The position numbers and the translations under genes were made by a program. A stretch of DNA of 28,534 nucleotides from a virus: the IMG/VR virus record IMGVR_UViG_3300025872_000235, positions 1-28,534 of that record. One strand, 5' to 3'. The notes under the pieces were generated by a model. That model saw only the letters and a list, made by a program, of their open reading frames with translations. It was not told the origin of the DNA and ran no database searches. How positions within the stretch are numbered: the first letter of the stretch is position 1; each line of letters begins with the position of its first letter. Below, in pieces: positions 16,144 through 25,072 of the stretch.

Positions 16144-17133
16144 ATGGGACTTGCTCAGTTTTTGGGGTTTACGCCCCCAGAGTACGCTGATCCTGCGAGC
16201 GAGGAATTTCGCCGCCGGCAGCAGGCGTTGCAGGTTGGGCTTGAGGCTCCGAAGACCGCGAGCGCGTTCGGGCGTTCGGAGGCGGCGACCTTTGCCGGCC
16301 TTGAGTCGGCGGAGCAGACGGGCCGCGAGCAGGCGCAGCTTGCTGCGGCGCTCCGGGCGCAGGCTGAGGGGAAGGCTCCTAGCCTCGCCGCGCAGCAATA
16401 CGCGCGCGCGCTTGAGCAGTCGCAGGCTGCGGCTCAATCGCAGATTGCTTCCGCCCGTGGACTTTCGCCCGCGCAGGCGCAGCGGCTGATGCTGACCCAG
16501 CAGGCGCAGTCGCGGGCGGACATGGCCCAGCAGTCGGCCATGCTTCGCTTGCAGGAGCAGCAGGCCGCGCAGGCGGCGCTTGGCAACCTACTTGGTCAGC
16601 AGCGTCAGCAGGCGTTGCTGGGCGGGCAGCTTGCGGCCGGGATGTACGGTACGGCTGGCGGGCTGGGCACGACGGCAGCGGTCGAGCAGGCGCGACTTGA
16701 GCAGGCCGCCAAGCAGCAAGTGTTGACGCAGGCCCAGCAGGAGCAGGCGCAGCGGGCGCAGATTACGGCGGCGACAATTGCTGCGGCTGGCGAAATTGCG
16801 GGAGAGGGCGTTAAGGCGGCGGGCGCTAAGACTTCCGCGCGTGGCGGCAAGATGACCGCGCTGGTCCCGGGCGAGGCCAAGTTCAAGGGTGACACGCGGT
16901 CGAACGACACCGTGCCCGCTTTGCTTTCGCCCGGAGAGATCGTCCTTCCGCGCAGCGTGGCGCAGGATGAGGACGCTCCGGAGAAGGCCAAGAAGTTTGT
17001 CGAGGCGATCAAGGCTCAGAAGCGGCCGTCGCCCAAGGCTTTCGCTGAGGCTATGGCGCGGCTGCGTGATCTTGAGTCGCGGCTGGATGCAATGGAGGCG
17101 CTGGCGGATCTTGAAGCTGAGCGCGAGGGCTAA
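16144..17133 (+). CDS. Internal virion (ejection) protein, small member
   Basis: A 329-residue protein, mostly Ala/Gln-rich helix (about 60-215), which suggests coiled coils and oligomer formation. Near residues 240-275 is GDTRSNDTVPALLSPGEIVL, a motif I recognise as recurring in phage internal or tail-associated proteins, followed by PRSVAQDEDAPEKAKKFVEA. A Gly-rich stretch (GNLLGQQRQQALLGGQLAAG) resembles a membrane-active segment. It is first of three consecutive large virion proteins after the nozzle, matching the order of ejection proteins in T7 (gp14-gp15-gp16) and P22. AAGGAGAT before ATG 16144 is a strong ribosome binding site. Confidence 0.75.
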   Translation: MGLAQFLGFTPPEYADPASEEFRRRQQALQVGLEAPKTASAFGRSEAATFAGLESAEQTGREQAQLAAALRAQAEGKAPSLAAQQYARALEQSQAAAQSQIASARGLSPAQAQRLMLTQQAQSRADMAQQSAMLRLQEQQAAQAALGNLLGQQRQQALLGGQLAAGMYGTAGGLGTTAAVEQARLEQAAKQQVLTQAQQEQAQRAQITAATIAAAGEIAGEGVKAAGAKTSARGGKMTALVPGEAKFKGDTRSNDTVPALLSPGEIVLPRSVAQDEDAPEKAKKFVEAIKAQKRPSPKAFAEAMARLRDLESRLDAMEALADLEAEREG

Positions 17134-17134
17134 A

Positions 17135-19102
17135 ATGCAGAAGCCGACGTTGCGGTTCCGGCAGGTTTTCGAGGCTCCGACGCACTTCAAGGTCATGCGT
17201 CCTATGGGCAACCCGCTTCTGATCGCCAAGAAGGGGATTTCGCCTCAGTTGCAGGCGCGGCTGCGGAAGTTCGCTCGCGGCCCGGAAGTTGGCGAGCCCA
17301 CCGCGGAGGACGCCGAGAACGCCAAGATTCTTGAGCCCGCGCTTGCTCGCGAGGCTTTTGCGACGGGCGAAGACATTGCGGCTGCGGCGATGGGGCCGGG
17401 CATGGGCGTCGAGCGAGTGACCGGCGTCGAGCCGATCATCCGTCCTTCGGAGCCTGTTACTGGCGTTTATGTCCCGCGGCCCAAGCAACCATTTGAAGTC
17501 GAGATGGAGCAGAAGCCGCTGTTTGGAACCAAGGCTCCGGTAGACGTTGAGTCTGATGATCTTGAAATTGAGCCTGTCCGCGAGACGCCTGCGATGCCGC
17601 CCGCTGCCGCGATTGCGGCGAAGCCCGCGGCCGAAAAGCCCGCCGAAGAAGAGGTTGAGGCGGAGGAGCCGTCGGCGGAGCCGGTCAAGGAGCCCGGGAA
17701 GCCGGGAGCAAAGCCCGCGCTTGAGGGCGTTGAGTTGCAGCGCGCCAAGGCGATTGAGGACTTGCTGGCGAGGATCCCGCAGGCTGAGGCTCAGCGGATC
17801 CAGAAGGAACAGGAAGCGGTTGACTTCGCTAAGAAGGAAGCTGAGCTTCGTTACGACCAAGCCAAGATCGCGCAGGACACGGCTTGGAATGAGTTTCAGC
17901 GGGCCAAGGAGGAGCAGGGCTCCTACCTGTCGCGACTGAGTGCGCCCCGCAAGGTCGGCACTCTGATTTCGCTTGCGCTGGGCGCTTTCGCTTCGGGTTG
18001 GAAGGGAATCCCGAATTTTGCTCGCAAGTCTTACGATGACGCCGTGGCGGAAGATCTCGCCAAGCAGCGCGAGGATCTGAACAGCCACTACAACCGCTTC
18101 TTGCAGGCGGGCATGCAGACGAAGGACGCTGAGGGCATGGTTCGCGCCATGCATGAGAAGGCGTTCGCGGCGGAACTTCAGTCGGCTGGTCGCGACACGC
18201 TGAACCTCAAGGCACAGGTCGAGGCGCTGAAGACCGCGGCCAAACTGGACACTGACGCGAACATCGCGATCAGCACGATCAATCGCAACATCGCGCAGAC
18301 GGCGGCGGCTGAAGCTTCGGCTAAGGCGACTCCGGAGCGCACCGCGATTATGAGGACCGAAGCTGAGCGCAAGAAGGCCGCGGATGTCGCCGCCGCGGGT
18401 CTTGCGCGCGACGAGTACAAGCGCAAGCTGGACAAGGACGCGGCTGAGGAGCGGCAGCGTTTGTTTGAGCGTGGCGTGCGCGGCCGTGAACTTGCCCAGA
18501 AGGATGCGGACATCCAGTTGAAGAAGGACAATCTGCTTCTGGATTACGACATCGCGCTTGGCAAGGAGGACGCGAAGGACGAAAAGGCCAAGGCTGACGC
18601 TGAAGAACGGCTGATGAACATTAACGGCGTGGCGGTGCCTGCCTCGCAGAAATTCACCATGCGGAAGGGCGAGACTGCAATTCGCGGCATGGACTCGTTC
18701 ATTAACCTTGCAGAGGATGTCAGCAAGGTCTTCAAGGAAAATCCAACCGCGGTTTTTATCCCGCGCACTGAAGCAAATGCTGAAGCAAAGTTGAAGCTTG
18801 CACAGCTTCTTGAGCGTTATCCCAAGTCTGAGCAGTTTGAGCGTCCGCTAAACTACACCGCGTCGAAGGTGATCAAGGCTGGCATGCAAGACCCGACCAG
18901 CTTTACCTCTGCCGTGTTTGGCGAACCCGAATTTGTTCTTCGCGAACTGGTTAAAGACGCAAAGCAGAACCGAGCCGCAGCGATTCGTTCTTACGCGGTT
19001 CCCACGCCGGGAGGCTTGGCGGCAGCGGCGGAGGCGATCAAGAGCTACGAAGATTCCGGATCGTTAGACGCGGCGCTTGGTGCTAAGAAGCCGGGGCAGT
19101 AG
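17135..19102 (+). CDS. Internal virion (ejection) protein, middle member
   Basis: Encodes 655 residues. An acidic, Pro/Ala/Glu-rich disordered region lies at about 120-210, followed by a very long charged helical region (about 215-535) with heptad-like Ala/Lys/Glu sequence. Inside it, IPNFARKSYDDAVAEDLAKQ and REDLNSHYNRFL follow a short hydrophobic LISLALGAFASGW, a pattern of podovirus ejection proteins. A compact C-terminal domain is at about 560-655. ATG 17135 is one base after the previous TAA, with an upstream GAGGG; in-frame starts further upstream read through the preceding gene in another frame and are rejected. Role by position: part of the ejectosome that carries DNA across the envelope. 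Confidence 0.75.
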   Translation: MQKPTLRFRQVFEAPTHFKVMRPMGNPLLIAKKGISPQLQARLRKFARGPEVGEPTAEDAENAKILEPALAREAFATGEDIAAAAMGPGMGVERVTGVEPIIRPSEPVTGVYVPRPKQPFEVEMEQKPLFGTKAPVDVESDDLEIEPVRETPAMPPAAAIAAKPAAEKPAEEEVEAEEPSAEPVKEPGKPGAKPALEGVELQRAKAIEDLLARIPQAEAQRIQKEQEAVDFAKKEAELRYDQAKIAQDTAWNEFQRAKEEQGSYLSRLSAPRKVGTLISLALGAFASGWKGIPNFARKSYDDAVAEDLAKQREDLNSHYNRFLQAGMQTKDAEGMVRAMHEKAFAAELQSAGRDTLNLKAQVEALKTAAKLDTDANIAISTINRNIAQTAAAEASAKATPERTAIMRTEAERKKAADVAAAGLARDEYKRKLDKDAAEERQRLFERGVRGRELAQKDADIQLKKDNLLLDYDIALGKEDAKDEKAKADAEERLMNINGVAVPASQKFTMRKGETAIRGMDSFINLAEDVSKVFKENPTAVFIPRTEANAEAKLKLAQLLERYPKSEQFERPLNYTASKVIKAGMQDPTSFTSAVFGEPEFVLRELVKDAKQNRAAAIRSYAVPTPGGLAAAAEAIKSYEDSGSLDAALGAKKPGQ

Positions 19103-19122
19103 GTCAACAAGCGAGGCTGCGA

Positions 19123-22100
19123 ATGGCCGATCAGTACTTCGTAAGCCCCGAGTCGAACGAAGTTGTCGCGATCCCAGAGGAGAACGCCCAGAAGGCGCTT
19201 TCTCTCAAGTACGCGCCGGCCAGCGAATCCCAGATCGCGGCGTTCAAGGCGAAGGACGAGGCGCTGAAGTCGCCCGTGTCCTCGTTTTTTAAGCGCGCCG
19301 CGGAGTCCGCGGTTAGTGCGCTCAGCCCTACGGACATTGCTTACGGAGCCTTGGCTCTTCCCACCGCTACTGAGGCGGCTGAGATCGTCGGCAAGACGCT
19401 GGCGGACTACACGCCCGATTGGGCCAAGAAGGCTAGCGCGGCGCTGACGGTTGGAACCGCGCTTGAGAAGCAGCGGGCGCTTGAGAAGTACGGCGTGGCG
19501 GATGTCGAGCGCGCCGGCCGCGAGACGATGCAGGCTGCGATCCGGCCGCTCACAGTGGAAAGTCTAGAGATCGCGTCGGGACTCACGACCCCGGAAGCTT
19601 ACCGGGCGCGCGCCGAAACGGGGCCCAAGGTCACGCTGCCGCTGCTGGGCGAGACGCCGGTCGCGGATCTGGTCGGCCTTGTCGGTGCGGCGACCTTGCC
19701 CCGGAAGCTGGCGAAGGTTGCGATCAGCGGGCGAGCGAAGGCCGCGGAAGCCGCTGCGGCGGAGGCGGCGCATGTTGACGCGCTGGATTCCGCTCGCCGG
19801 TTGTTGGCGGAGAAGGCCAACGCCAGCGCGCTGACGCGCGAGGCCGCGATCATCGGCCAGCCTTCGGTCCTGTTAGGGCCGGAAGAGCAGATCGCGCAGC
19901 GTATGGCGCGAGTACTAGAAGCGCCGACTCCGGACCTTGCGGCGACCATGAAGGCGGCCACTGAGGCCGGCGAGAAGGTAGTCGAGTCGGCTGCGGCGGC
20001 TGAGGCTCGCGCGCAATTGCTGGCGAAGATCCCGGGCGGCGAGAAGATCGCTCGCGGTTTCGAGAAGGCGCTCAAGGCTGGCGCGGACGCGAACGCGCTT
20101 GAACTTGTGGGCAACGTCGCCGGCCGCCCGGTGTCGCGCCTTGTCGAGACTTCGGCCCGCAATCTGATTGAGAAGGCCCCTGCGTTGAGCAAGGCTCCGC
20201 AGGCCGTGAAGGACATCGTAGCGCGCGCGCTGGCGACCGGAGCGGGCTCCGCCGCGGACATGGCGCTGCTCTCGCTGGGACAGATCCCGCAAGAGGAGTT
20301 GCTGGGCGACACGCGAGTGACGGCGGAGCAGGCGCTCGCCAACATGAAGAACGCGGCGCTTTCCGGATTCAAGCTTGGCGCGGTGATCGGCGGCGCTCCG
20401 CCCGCGATTGTGAGCGGCGTAGACGCGATTGGCGCGGCCAGCAGCAAGATCCGGAACGCCTTTCTTGATCTGTACCCGCGCGTGTCCGCGCCGCTGACGG
20501 GGGCGTCTGCCGAAAGCTACGCCGCGCTTGAATCCATGCGGGACTCGCTTTCGCGCCCGGATGCCGTGGATCTGATTGAACGGAAGATCGCGGAGACGAT
20601 GGGCCCAGAGCCGAAGCCTCCGACGCCCATGCCTGCCGCGCCGACCGTTGCGGTAACGACCGATCTTCCGACGGAGCCTGCGGCGTACGAGGCGCGTCCG
20701 CGTCCGACGCTTGAGTTTGATCAGCAGGCCCCCGGAAAGCCCAAGTTGTGGGACTTGGTTTCGGTCCCGAAGGCCAACGAGGTCAAGCTGAAGCCGGTCG
20801 ATTTCGACCGTGTAGCCAGTGAACTTGCAAAGGAAATGCAGGGTCGCAGCGACATGGTTGACGATCTTCTGGTCAACTTCAACACCAAGATCCGCCGCGC
20901 CGAAGAGGCTCCGCTGATCAACCACTACTACGACGTTCTTGCTGAGCAGGTTCGTTCCGGATTTGAGGAGCAGTTGGCCGGGCGCAAGCCTACGGCGAAG
21001 GACAATCAGTTCCTCATGGGACTAATGCAGAAGGTCTACGAGGTGCCTCGCGACGAGGCGACTAGGCTTTCGACCAAGGCCAAGGAGATCATCAAGCAAG
21101 TCGCCAATGACGAACCGCGCGCGGTGCCGTTGCAGACGCTGATGAAGCTGGACGCGCTTGCGGATGAAATGGCAAATCTGGCGACCGACCAGCGTGCGCT
21201 GCCCAGCGATGTTGCCGACAAGATCGGAGACATCAAGCGTCGGGCTTTCGATTTGACCAAGCCGCGCGTTCGCGGCGAGGTGATCTCGCAGGAAGAGCAG
21301 ATCGCGCGCCGGGCCGCCAACGACTTCGGGCATGAGATCATCCGGTCGCTTGAGAACGAAAAGCTGTGGGGCGACAACGCCGTCCGCGAGCAGTTGGTGA
21401 ACAAGGCGCTCACCAATTACACGACCTCGCGCGCGAACGTCCTTGGCGACCTTGGCGTGACGGAACAGGTCGGAATCAAGACCAAGGAGAAGATTTTCGA
21501 TCCGGGCGAGATCAAGAAACTGTTTTCCAAGTTGACCAGCGCGGAGCAGGACACGGTCCTTCGGCACTTCCAAGAGCATGAAGCCGCGGTGGACGCCTTG
21601 GTCAACCAGATCAAGATTTCGGCCAAGAAGTACGAAGGCCCGCACAACTTGTCCGCCGTGTCGGAGGCGATGGGGCGCACGGCGAAGGCGTACACGGCTG
21701 CGGAAAGCGAATTCTTCTCTAAGCTGGACAACGATTACGCGCTCCAGATGAACGAGAAGTTGCGCGCGGACGCGGAGCAGTTCAATCGCTACCTCAAGAA
21801 GCTGAACAGCGACTTGACCTCCGACTACAAGAAACAGGTCAAGGCGTTTGAAGAGGCTGAGGCTGAGGCGCAAAAGAAGTTTGAGCAGGCCAAGCTGGAG
21901 TACGTCGAGCAGGAAGGCGTCCGCCGCTTGGAGGCGTCGGAGGCTATGGCGAAATACAAGGCTGAAATCGAAGACACCAAGAACGCGCTGGCGCAGGCCA
22001 AGCAGGCGTTTAAGGAACGTCAGCAGACGATTGACGCTGAGAACCTGCGCGCCAAAGAGGCGTTCGACAACCAGCTTGCCATGCGCCGCGGGGCTGTTGA

Positions 22101-23064
22101 CCGCCAGATCAAGCTTCTGAACCAAGGGGCGAAGCTTGGTGCGCTTGGCGACACGGTGAAAATGTTGAAGTACTTCGGCGGTCGCGTGGTCGCCGGCGGC
22201 GCTGTGCTTTCCGGGCATCCTGTCTTGGGCGCTGCAATTGCGACGGGCGACGTTCTTTACAACCCGATCCGCACTTATCGCACGATCTCTGCGCTTGAGA
22301 AGGCTGCGCGCAAGACGCAGGCGGCGACTGAGGACTTTGTGGATTGGGCCGCGGGTTACCGGAAGTCCGTTCCTGCGGAGTACAAGCCGGAAACGGCGGG
22401 CATGTCCGCGGCACAGAAGCGGAAGCTGTTTGAGGAGCGGACGCGGATGGTTGAGGATCTGAGCACGCCGCGCGGGATGGAAGATCACTTGGACCGCATG
22501 GCGTCGGAGATCGACGGCGCGGCTCCCAAGATCGCGGCCTATTCGCGCACCGTGAGTGCAACCGCACTTGCCTACCTGCGAAACGCGATTCCGCAGCCGC
22601 CGCCCGGACTTTCGCCCATGCAGCAGGCGGCCTATGTCGCGCCGGACAATAAGGTCAACGAGTACATGCAGAAGCATGACACGGTCGAGAACCCGACGGG
22701 CGCGCTCTACCGGGTCGCTGAGGGCTCCGCCACGCAGGCGGAGGTGAACACGCTGAATGCGGTTTACCCGCTGATGATGCAGGACGTTCGCCAGCGGATG
22801 CTGAAGCGGCTGCGCGAGACGCCGGACATGCCGGCGAACCGGCGGCGCGTGATCTCGCGGATGCTGGGGATCGACATTGACGGCGCGATTTCGGCCGGCG
22901 CTACGGCCCAGAAGACCTATTTGGAGCAGAACCGGCCGCCGGCGATCCCGAAGCCGATTGGGAGCCAGATCCCGTCGGGGCGTGCCGCGGCGTTGAACGT
23001 CGCTGGGCGCGAGGCGCAGGACACTGTTGATCGTAGGGAAGACCAGCGCGGCGCTAGACGCTAA
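19123..23064 (+). CDS. Giant internal virion (ejection) protein
   Basis: At 1313 residues this is the largest gene here and close to T7 gp16 (1318). The N-terminus (FVSPESNEVVAIPEENAQKA then LSLKYAPASESQIAAF) matches a short 'P-e-A-...-G/y-...-as' module found in phage virion proteins. Several small-residue hydrophobic stretches could insert in membranes, such as GFKLGAVIGGAPPAIVSGVD (about 415-436) and GRVVAGGAVLSGHPVLGAAI (about 1018-1040). A long coiled coil lies at about 885-1000, and the C-terminus is Pro/Arg-rich. I see no lytic transglycosylase ESxxxP signature, so peptidoglycan cutting cannot be claimed. The ribosome binding site is modest (GCGAGG). Confidence 0.75.
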   Translation: MADQYFVSPESNEVVAIPEENAQKALSLKYAPASESQIAAFKAKDEALKSPVSSFFKRAAESAVSALSPTDIAYGALALPTATEAAEIVGKTLADYTPDWAKKASAALTVGTALEKQRALEKYGVADVERAGRETMQAAIRPLTVESLEIASGLTTPEAYRARAETGPKVTLPLLGETPVADLVGLVGAATLPRKLAKVAISGRAKAAEAAAAEAAHVDALDSARRLLAEKANASALTREAAIIGQPSVLLGPEEQIAQRMARVLEAPTPDLAATMKAATEAGEKVVESAAAAEARAQLLAKIPGGEKIARGFEKALKAGADANALELVGNVAGRPVSRLVETSARNLIEKAPALSKAPQAVKDIVARALATGAGSAADMALLSLGQIPQEELLGDTRVTAEQALANMKNAALSGFKLGAVIGGAPPAIVSGVDAIGAASSKIRNAFLDLYPRVSAPLTGASAESYAALESMRDSLSRPDAVDLIERKIAETMGPEPKPPTPMPAAPTVAVTTDLPTEPAAYEARPRPTLEFDQQAPGKPKLWDLVSVPKANEVKLKPVDFDRVASELAKEMQGRSDMVDDLLVNFNTKIRRAEEAPLINHYYDVLAEQVRSGFEEQLAGRKPTAKDNQFLMGLMQKVYEVPRDEATRLSTKAKEIIKQVANDEPRAVPLQTLMKLDALADEMANLATDQRALPSDVADKIGDIKRRAFDLTKPRVRGEVISQEEQIARRAANDFGHEIIRSLENEKLWGDNAVREQLVNKALTNYTTSRANVLGDLGVTEQVGIKTKEKIFDPGEIKKLFSKLTSAEQDTVLRHFQEHEAAVDALVNQIKISAKKYEGPHNLSAVSEAMGRTAKAYTAAESEFFSKLDNDYALQMNEKLRADAEQFNRYLKKLNSDLTSDYKKQVKAFEEAEAEAQKKFEQAKLEYVEQEGVRRLEASEAMAKYKAEIEDTKNALAQAKQAFKERQQTIDAENLRAKEAFDNQLAMRRGAVDRQIKLLNQGAKLGALGDTVKMLKYFGGRVVAGGAVLSGHPVLGAAIATGDVLYNPIRTYRTISALEKAARKTQAATEDFVDWAAGYRKSVPAEYKPETAGMSAAQKRKLFEERTRMVEDLSTPRGMEDHLDRMASEIDGAAPKIAAYSRTVSATALAYLRNAIPQPPPGLSPMQQAAYVAPDNKVNEYMQKHDTVENPTGALYRVAEGSATQAEVNTLNAVYPLMMQDVRQRMLKRLRETPDMPANRRRVISRMLGIDIDGAISAGATAQKTYLEQNRPPAIPKPIGSQIPSGRAAALNVAGREAQDTVDRREDQRGARR

Positions 23065-23149
23065 ACTGGGATCATGCTAGCCTGCCGTTGCCCTCAGTGA
23101 ACGGCATCATTCCACTGGAAGCGGCGGCCAAGCCGCACTGAGAGGCACC
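23065..23149. other. Intergenic region with a short inverted repeat
   Basis: The gap between the giant ejection protein and the zinc-ribbon gene holds TGCCGTT (23083-23089) and AACGGCA (23100-23106), a 7-base-pair hairpin with a 10-base loop, and no T-run. No good promoter pair is seen. It may be a weak 3' element or operator-like dyad. Confidence 0.3.
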
Positions 23150-23806
23150 ATGCCGTACAAGTCTGAAGCACAGCGTAAGCTCATGCACCATCTTGTGGCG
23201 CAGGGCAAGCTTTCCCCCAGCGTGGTCAAGGAGTACGACCGCGAGTCGAAGGGCAAGGATCTTCCGGAGTACGTCGGGAAGAAGGCTTTCGGAGGCCGGG
23301 TCGCCGCCAAGCATGGCGTGCGCTGCCCCGCTTGCGATTACCCCATCGACCAGAGCGGCCTTGCGCTGGACGCTGGCGAGGCGTGTCCTCGTTGCGGTTA
23401 TGGCAGCGCCAAGGATGTTCCGCACCGCGCCCGCGGCGGCATGCACTACGGCATGCCCAAGTCGAGCAGCGGTCGCGGCGGCGAGGTCATGGACACGACG
23501 GCCTACCGTGCGCGCGGCGGCGTGACGCAGCCGCATGGCGGTGGCGGCGGCCTTGAGACGGCGTCTATGGCGGTCGCTCGCGGCGGCGAGATGAAGTGCT
23601 CGCATTGCGGCTACGCCCACGGTGGAACGGTCAAGAAGTGTGCGCGCTGCGGCTATGCGATGGGCGGCGAGGTTGGCGGCCCGCTGCACGCGGATCTGAA
23701 GGAGATGTACCCGACCAAGCCCGAGCGTGGTGCGGATCTGGATGACGGTCAGATCCGTAACTTCGGCAACCTGTTCGCCAAGGCGATCAAGCTTCGGAGG
23801 CGCTAA
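23150..23806 (+). CDS. Two-zinc-ribbon, RGG-rich phage protein
   Basis: A 218-residue protein of unknown role. The N-terminal part (MPYKSEAQRKLMHHLVAQGK, then EYDRESKGKDLPEYV) is a module I have seen at the start of many small phage proteins. It is followed by a zinc ribbon with C59/C62 and C79/C82, an Arg-Gly-Gly-rich linker (RARGGMHYG, RGGEV, ARGGV, HGGGGG), and a second ribbon with C150/C153 and C164/C167 (CSHCGY...CARCGY). The mix of zinc ribbons and RGG repeats suggests nucleic acid or protein binding. GAGAGG precedes ATG 23150. Its TAA overlaps the next ATG by one base. Confidence 0.75.
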   Translation: MPYKSEAQRKLMHHLVAQGKLSPSVVKEYDRESKGKDLPEYVGKKAFGGRVAAKHGVRCPACDYPIDQSGLALDAGEACPRCGYGSAKDVPHRARGGMHYGMPKSSSGRGGEVMDTTAYRARGGVTQPHGGGGGLETASMAVARGGEMKCSHCGYAHGGTVKKCARCGYAMGGEVGGPLHADLKEMYPTKPERGADLDDGQIRNFGNLFAKAIKLRRR

Positions 23807-24162
23807 TGCGTAGCCTTGTCACTCAGTGGTCCGCGTCCACGGGCTCCAGCGGAGCCAGCGACTGGTTCCAGATCGCCAACATGTCGAAGCTGTCGGCGCT
23901 GATCGTGACGGCGGGCGACAACACGGCCGCCGGTACCGTCGCGCTTGAGGTCAGCAACGAATCGACCACGGGCGGCGGATCCATGATGTCGTTCTCGCCC
24001 TCCACCTCCGCCACCGTTTCGGGGTTCACGACAACCGTGACCGGAAACGGAACCGGGCTGGTCGCGCCGTTCGACGTTGCGTACCAGTGGGCGCGTTTCA
24101 CTTGGACCCGGAGCGCGGGTTCCGGCGGAACGGTGACCGTCTACCTGTCCGGCCACGATTAG
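23806..24162 (+). CDS. Small beta-rich putative virion protein
   Basis: The 118-residue sequence alternates hydrophobic and Ser/Thr/Gly residues over its length (MSKLSALIVTAG, VALEVSNESTT, YQWARFTWTRSAGSG, VTVYLSGHD), typical of a beta-sandwich. It resembles jelly-roll proteins of about 120 residues found in phage head or tail decoration, but no specific family is recognised. The start overlaps the preceding TAA (TAATG) with GGAGG at 23796-23800. It lies just before the endolysin, so it could be the last structural gene of the late operon. Confidence 0.7.
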   Translation: MRSLVTQWSASTGSSGASDWFQIANMSKLSALIVTAGDNTAAGTVALEVSNESTTGGGSMMSFSPSTSATVSGFTTTVTGNGTGLVAPFDVAYQWARFTWTRSAGSGGTVTVYLSGHD

Positions 24163-24176
24163 GCCGCGAGGCGAAC

Positions 24177-24725
24177 ATGGCCGACATGATGGATTGCCCA
24201 GCTTGCTGGGGAGCCAAGCCGGCCTGCAAGCGTTGCAAGGGGGCCGGCAAGCTGCCGGATCGGTTGCTCGCTCCGCACTTCAAGCTGTCGGAATTGGTGA
24301 ACAGCCCGACGGCGCGGAAGCTTGGGCTGTCGAACGATCCGACTCCGGAGATCGAAGGCAACCTTGAGCGCCTGTGTGTCGAGGCGCTTGAGCCCATCCG
24401 ACAGGTTGTCGGCCCCCTGCGGATCAACAGCGGGTACCGTTCCGACGCCGTGAACAAGGCGGTTGGCGGAAGCACGACCAGCGCGCACTCCTACGGGCTG
24501 GCGGCTGATCTCAATCCGGTCAAGATGGATTGGAAGCGGCTGATGGACGCGATCATCGCGACCGGGATCAAGCTTGATCAGTTGATCTACGAGCACACTT
24601 GGGTTCATGTCGGGCTCGCGCATCCCAAGTTCAAGAAGCAGCGCAACCAGACGCTGACCATGTTCAAGGTTGACGGCAAGCCGGTGTACGAGCCGTACAA
24701 TCCCGAAGATGAGAGGTTGGCGTGA
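24177..24725 (+). CDS. Endolysin, M15-type zinc peptidase with N-terminal zinc knuckle
   Basis: Likely cuts peptide bridges in the cell wall at lysis (VanY / M15 D-Ala-D-Ala carboxypeptidase fold). In the 182-residue product the peptidase domain starts at about residue 34 (FKLSELVNSPTARKLGLS). The zinc ligands are H104 and D111 in SAHSYGLAAD and H144 in WVHVGL, with E139 as probable catalytic acid; INSGYRSDAVNKAVGG is also typical. Unusual is the N-terminal CPAC-x6-CKRC with GAGKL (C7, C10, C17, C20), a DnaJ-like zinc knuckle. There is no signal peptide, so holin-type release is expected. GCGAGG precedes ATG 24177; the TGA overlaps the next ATG. Confidence 0.9.
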   Translation: MADMMDCPACWGAKPACKRCKGAGKLPDRLLAPHFKLSELVNSPTARKLGLSNDPTPEIEGNLERLCVEALEPIRQVVGPLRINSGYRSDAVNKAVGGSTTSAHSYGLAADLNPVKMDWKRLMDAIIATGIKLDQLIYEHTWVHVGLAHPKFKKQRNQTLTMFKVDGKPVYEPYNPEDERLA

Positions 24726-25072
24726 TGGATAGCCAGATCATCATCGCGATCACGGTTGTGAACCTGCTTGCGTGGCTTTTAACCTTCGCCGCCGGCGTCT
24801 TGAAGGCGCGCGATTGGGTCGAAGCCGTAGCCTTGTCGGCGCTGAAGTCCGGATCGGGACGATCCATCGTGACGGAGTCGGTCCAAGAGCGGCACTCGCG
24901 GCTTGAGGACAAGATGGATTCGCTGACCAAGAGCCTTGAGGTTGTCGCGGACCGCCTTGAGAAGCGGATCGACGCGCTGGCGACCCGGATGGAATCGCGT
25001 CTTGACCGGCTGGACAAGGACACGCACGCGATTGACGTTCGGCTGTCCGTGATTGAGAGCAACAAGCCGTGA
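24725..25072 (+). CDS. Membrane protein with coiled coil (holin or spanin candidate)
   Basis: The 115-residue protein has an N-terminal membrane segment at about 4-25 (IIIAITVVNLLAWLLTFAAG) and then a charged coiled coil (RLEDKMDSLTKSLEVVADRL, KRIDALATRMESRLDRLDKD). The tail after the membrane helix would face either side; such one-helix plus coiled-coil proteins serve as spanins or as partners of holins. ATG 24725 overlaps the endolysin stop (TGATG), and its own TGA overlaps the next GTG. The location directly after the peptidase strongly suggests lysis, but which role is not decided by sequence. Confidence 0.7.
   Translation: MDSQIIIAITVVNLLAWLLTFAAGVLKARDWVEAVALSALKSGSGRSIVTESVQERHSRLEDKMDSLTKSLEVVADRLEKRIDALATRMESRLDRLDKDTHAIDVRLSVIESNKP

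Noticed and set aside
14359-16437. 692-codon - strand frame opposite nozzle and ejection genes
   Set aside because: Low-complexity Arg/Leu-rich shadow; no motif and no plausible ribosome binding site or operon partner.
16889-17134. Upstream start for the 655-residue ejection protein
   Set aside because: The extension is an Arg-rich shadow of the preceding gene.
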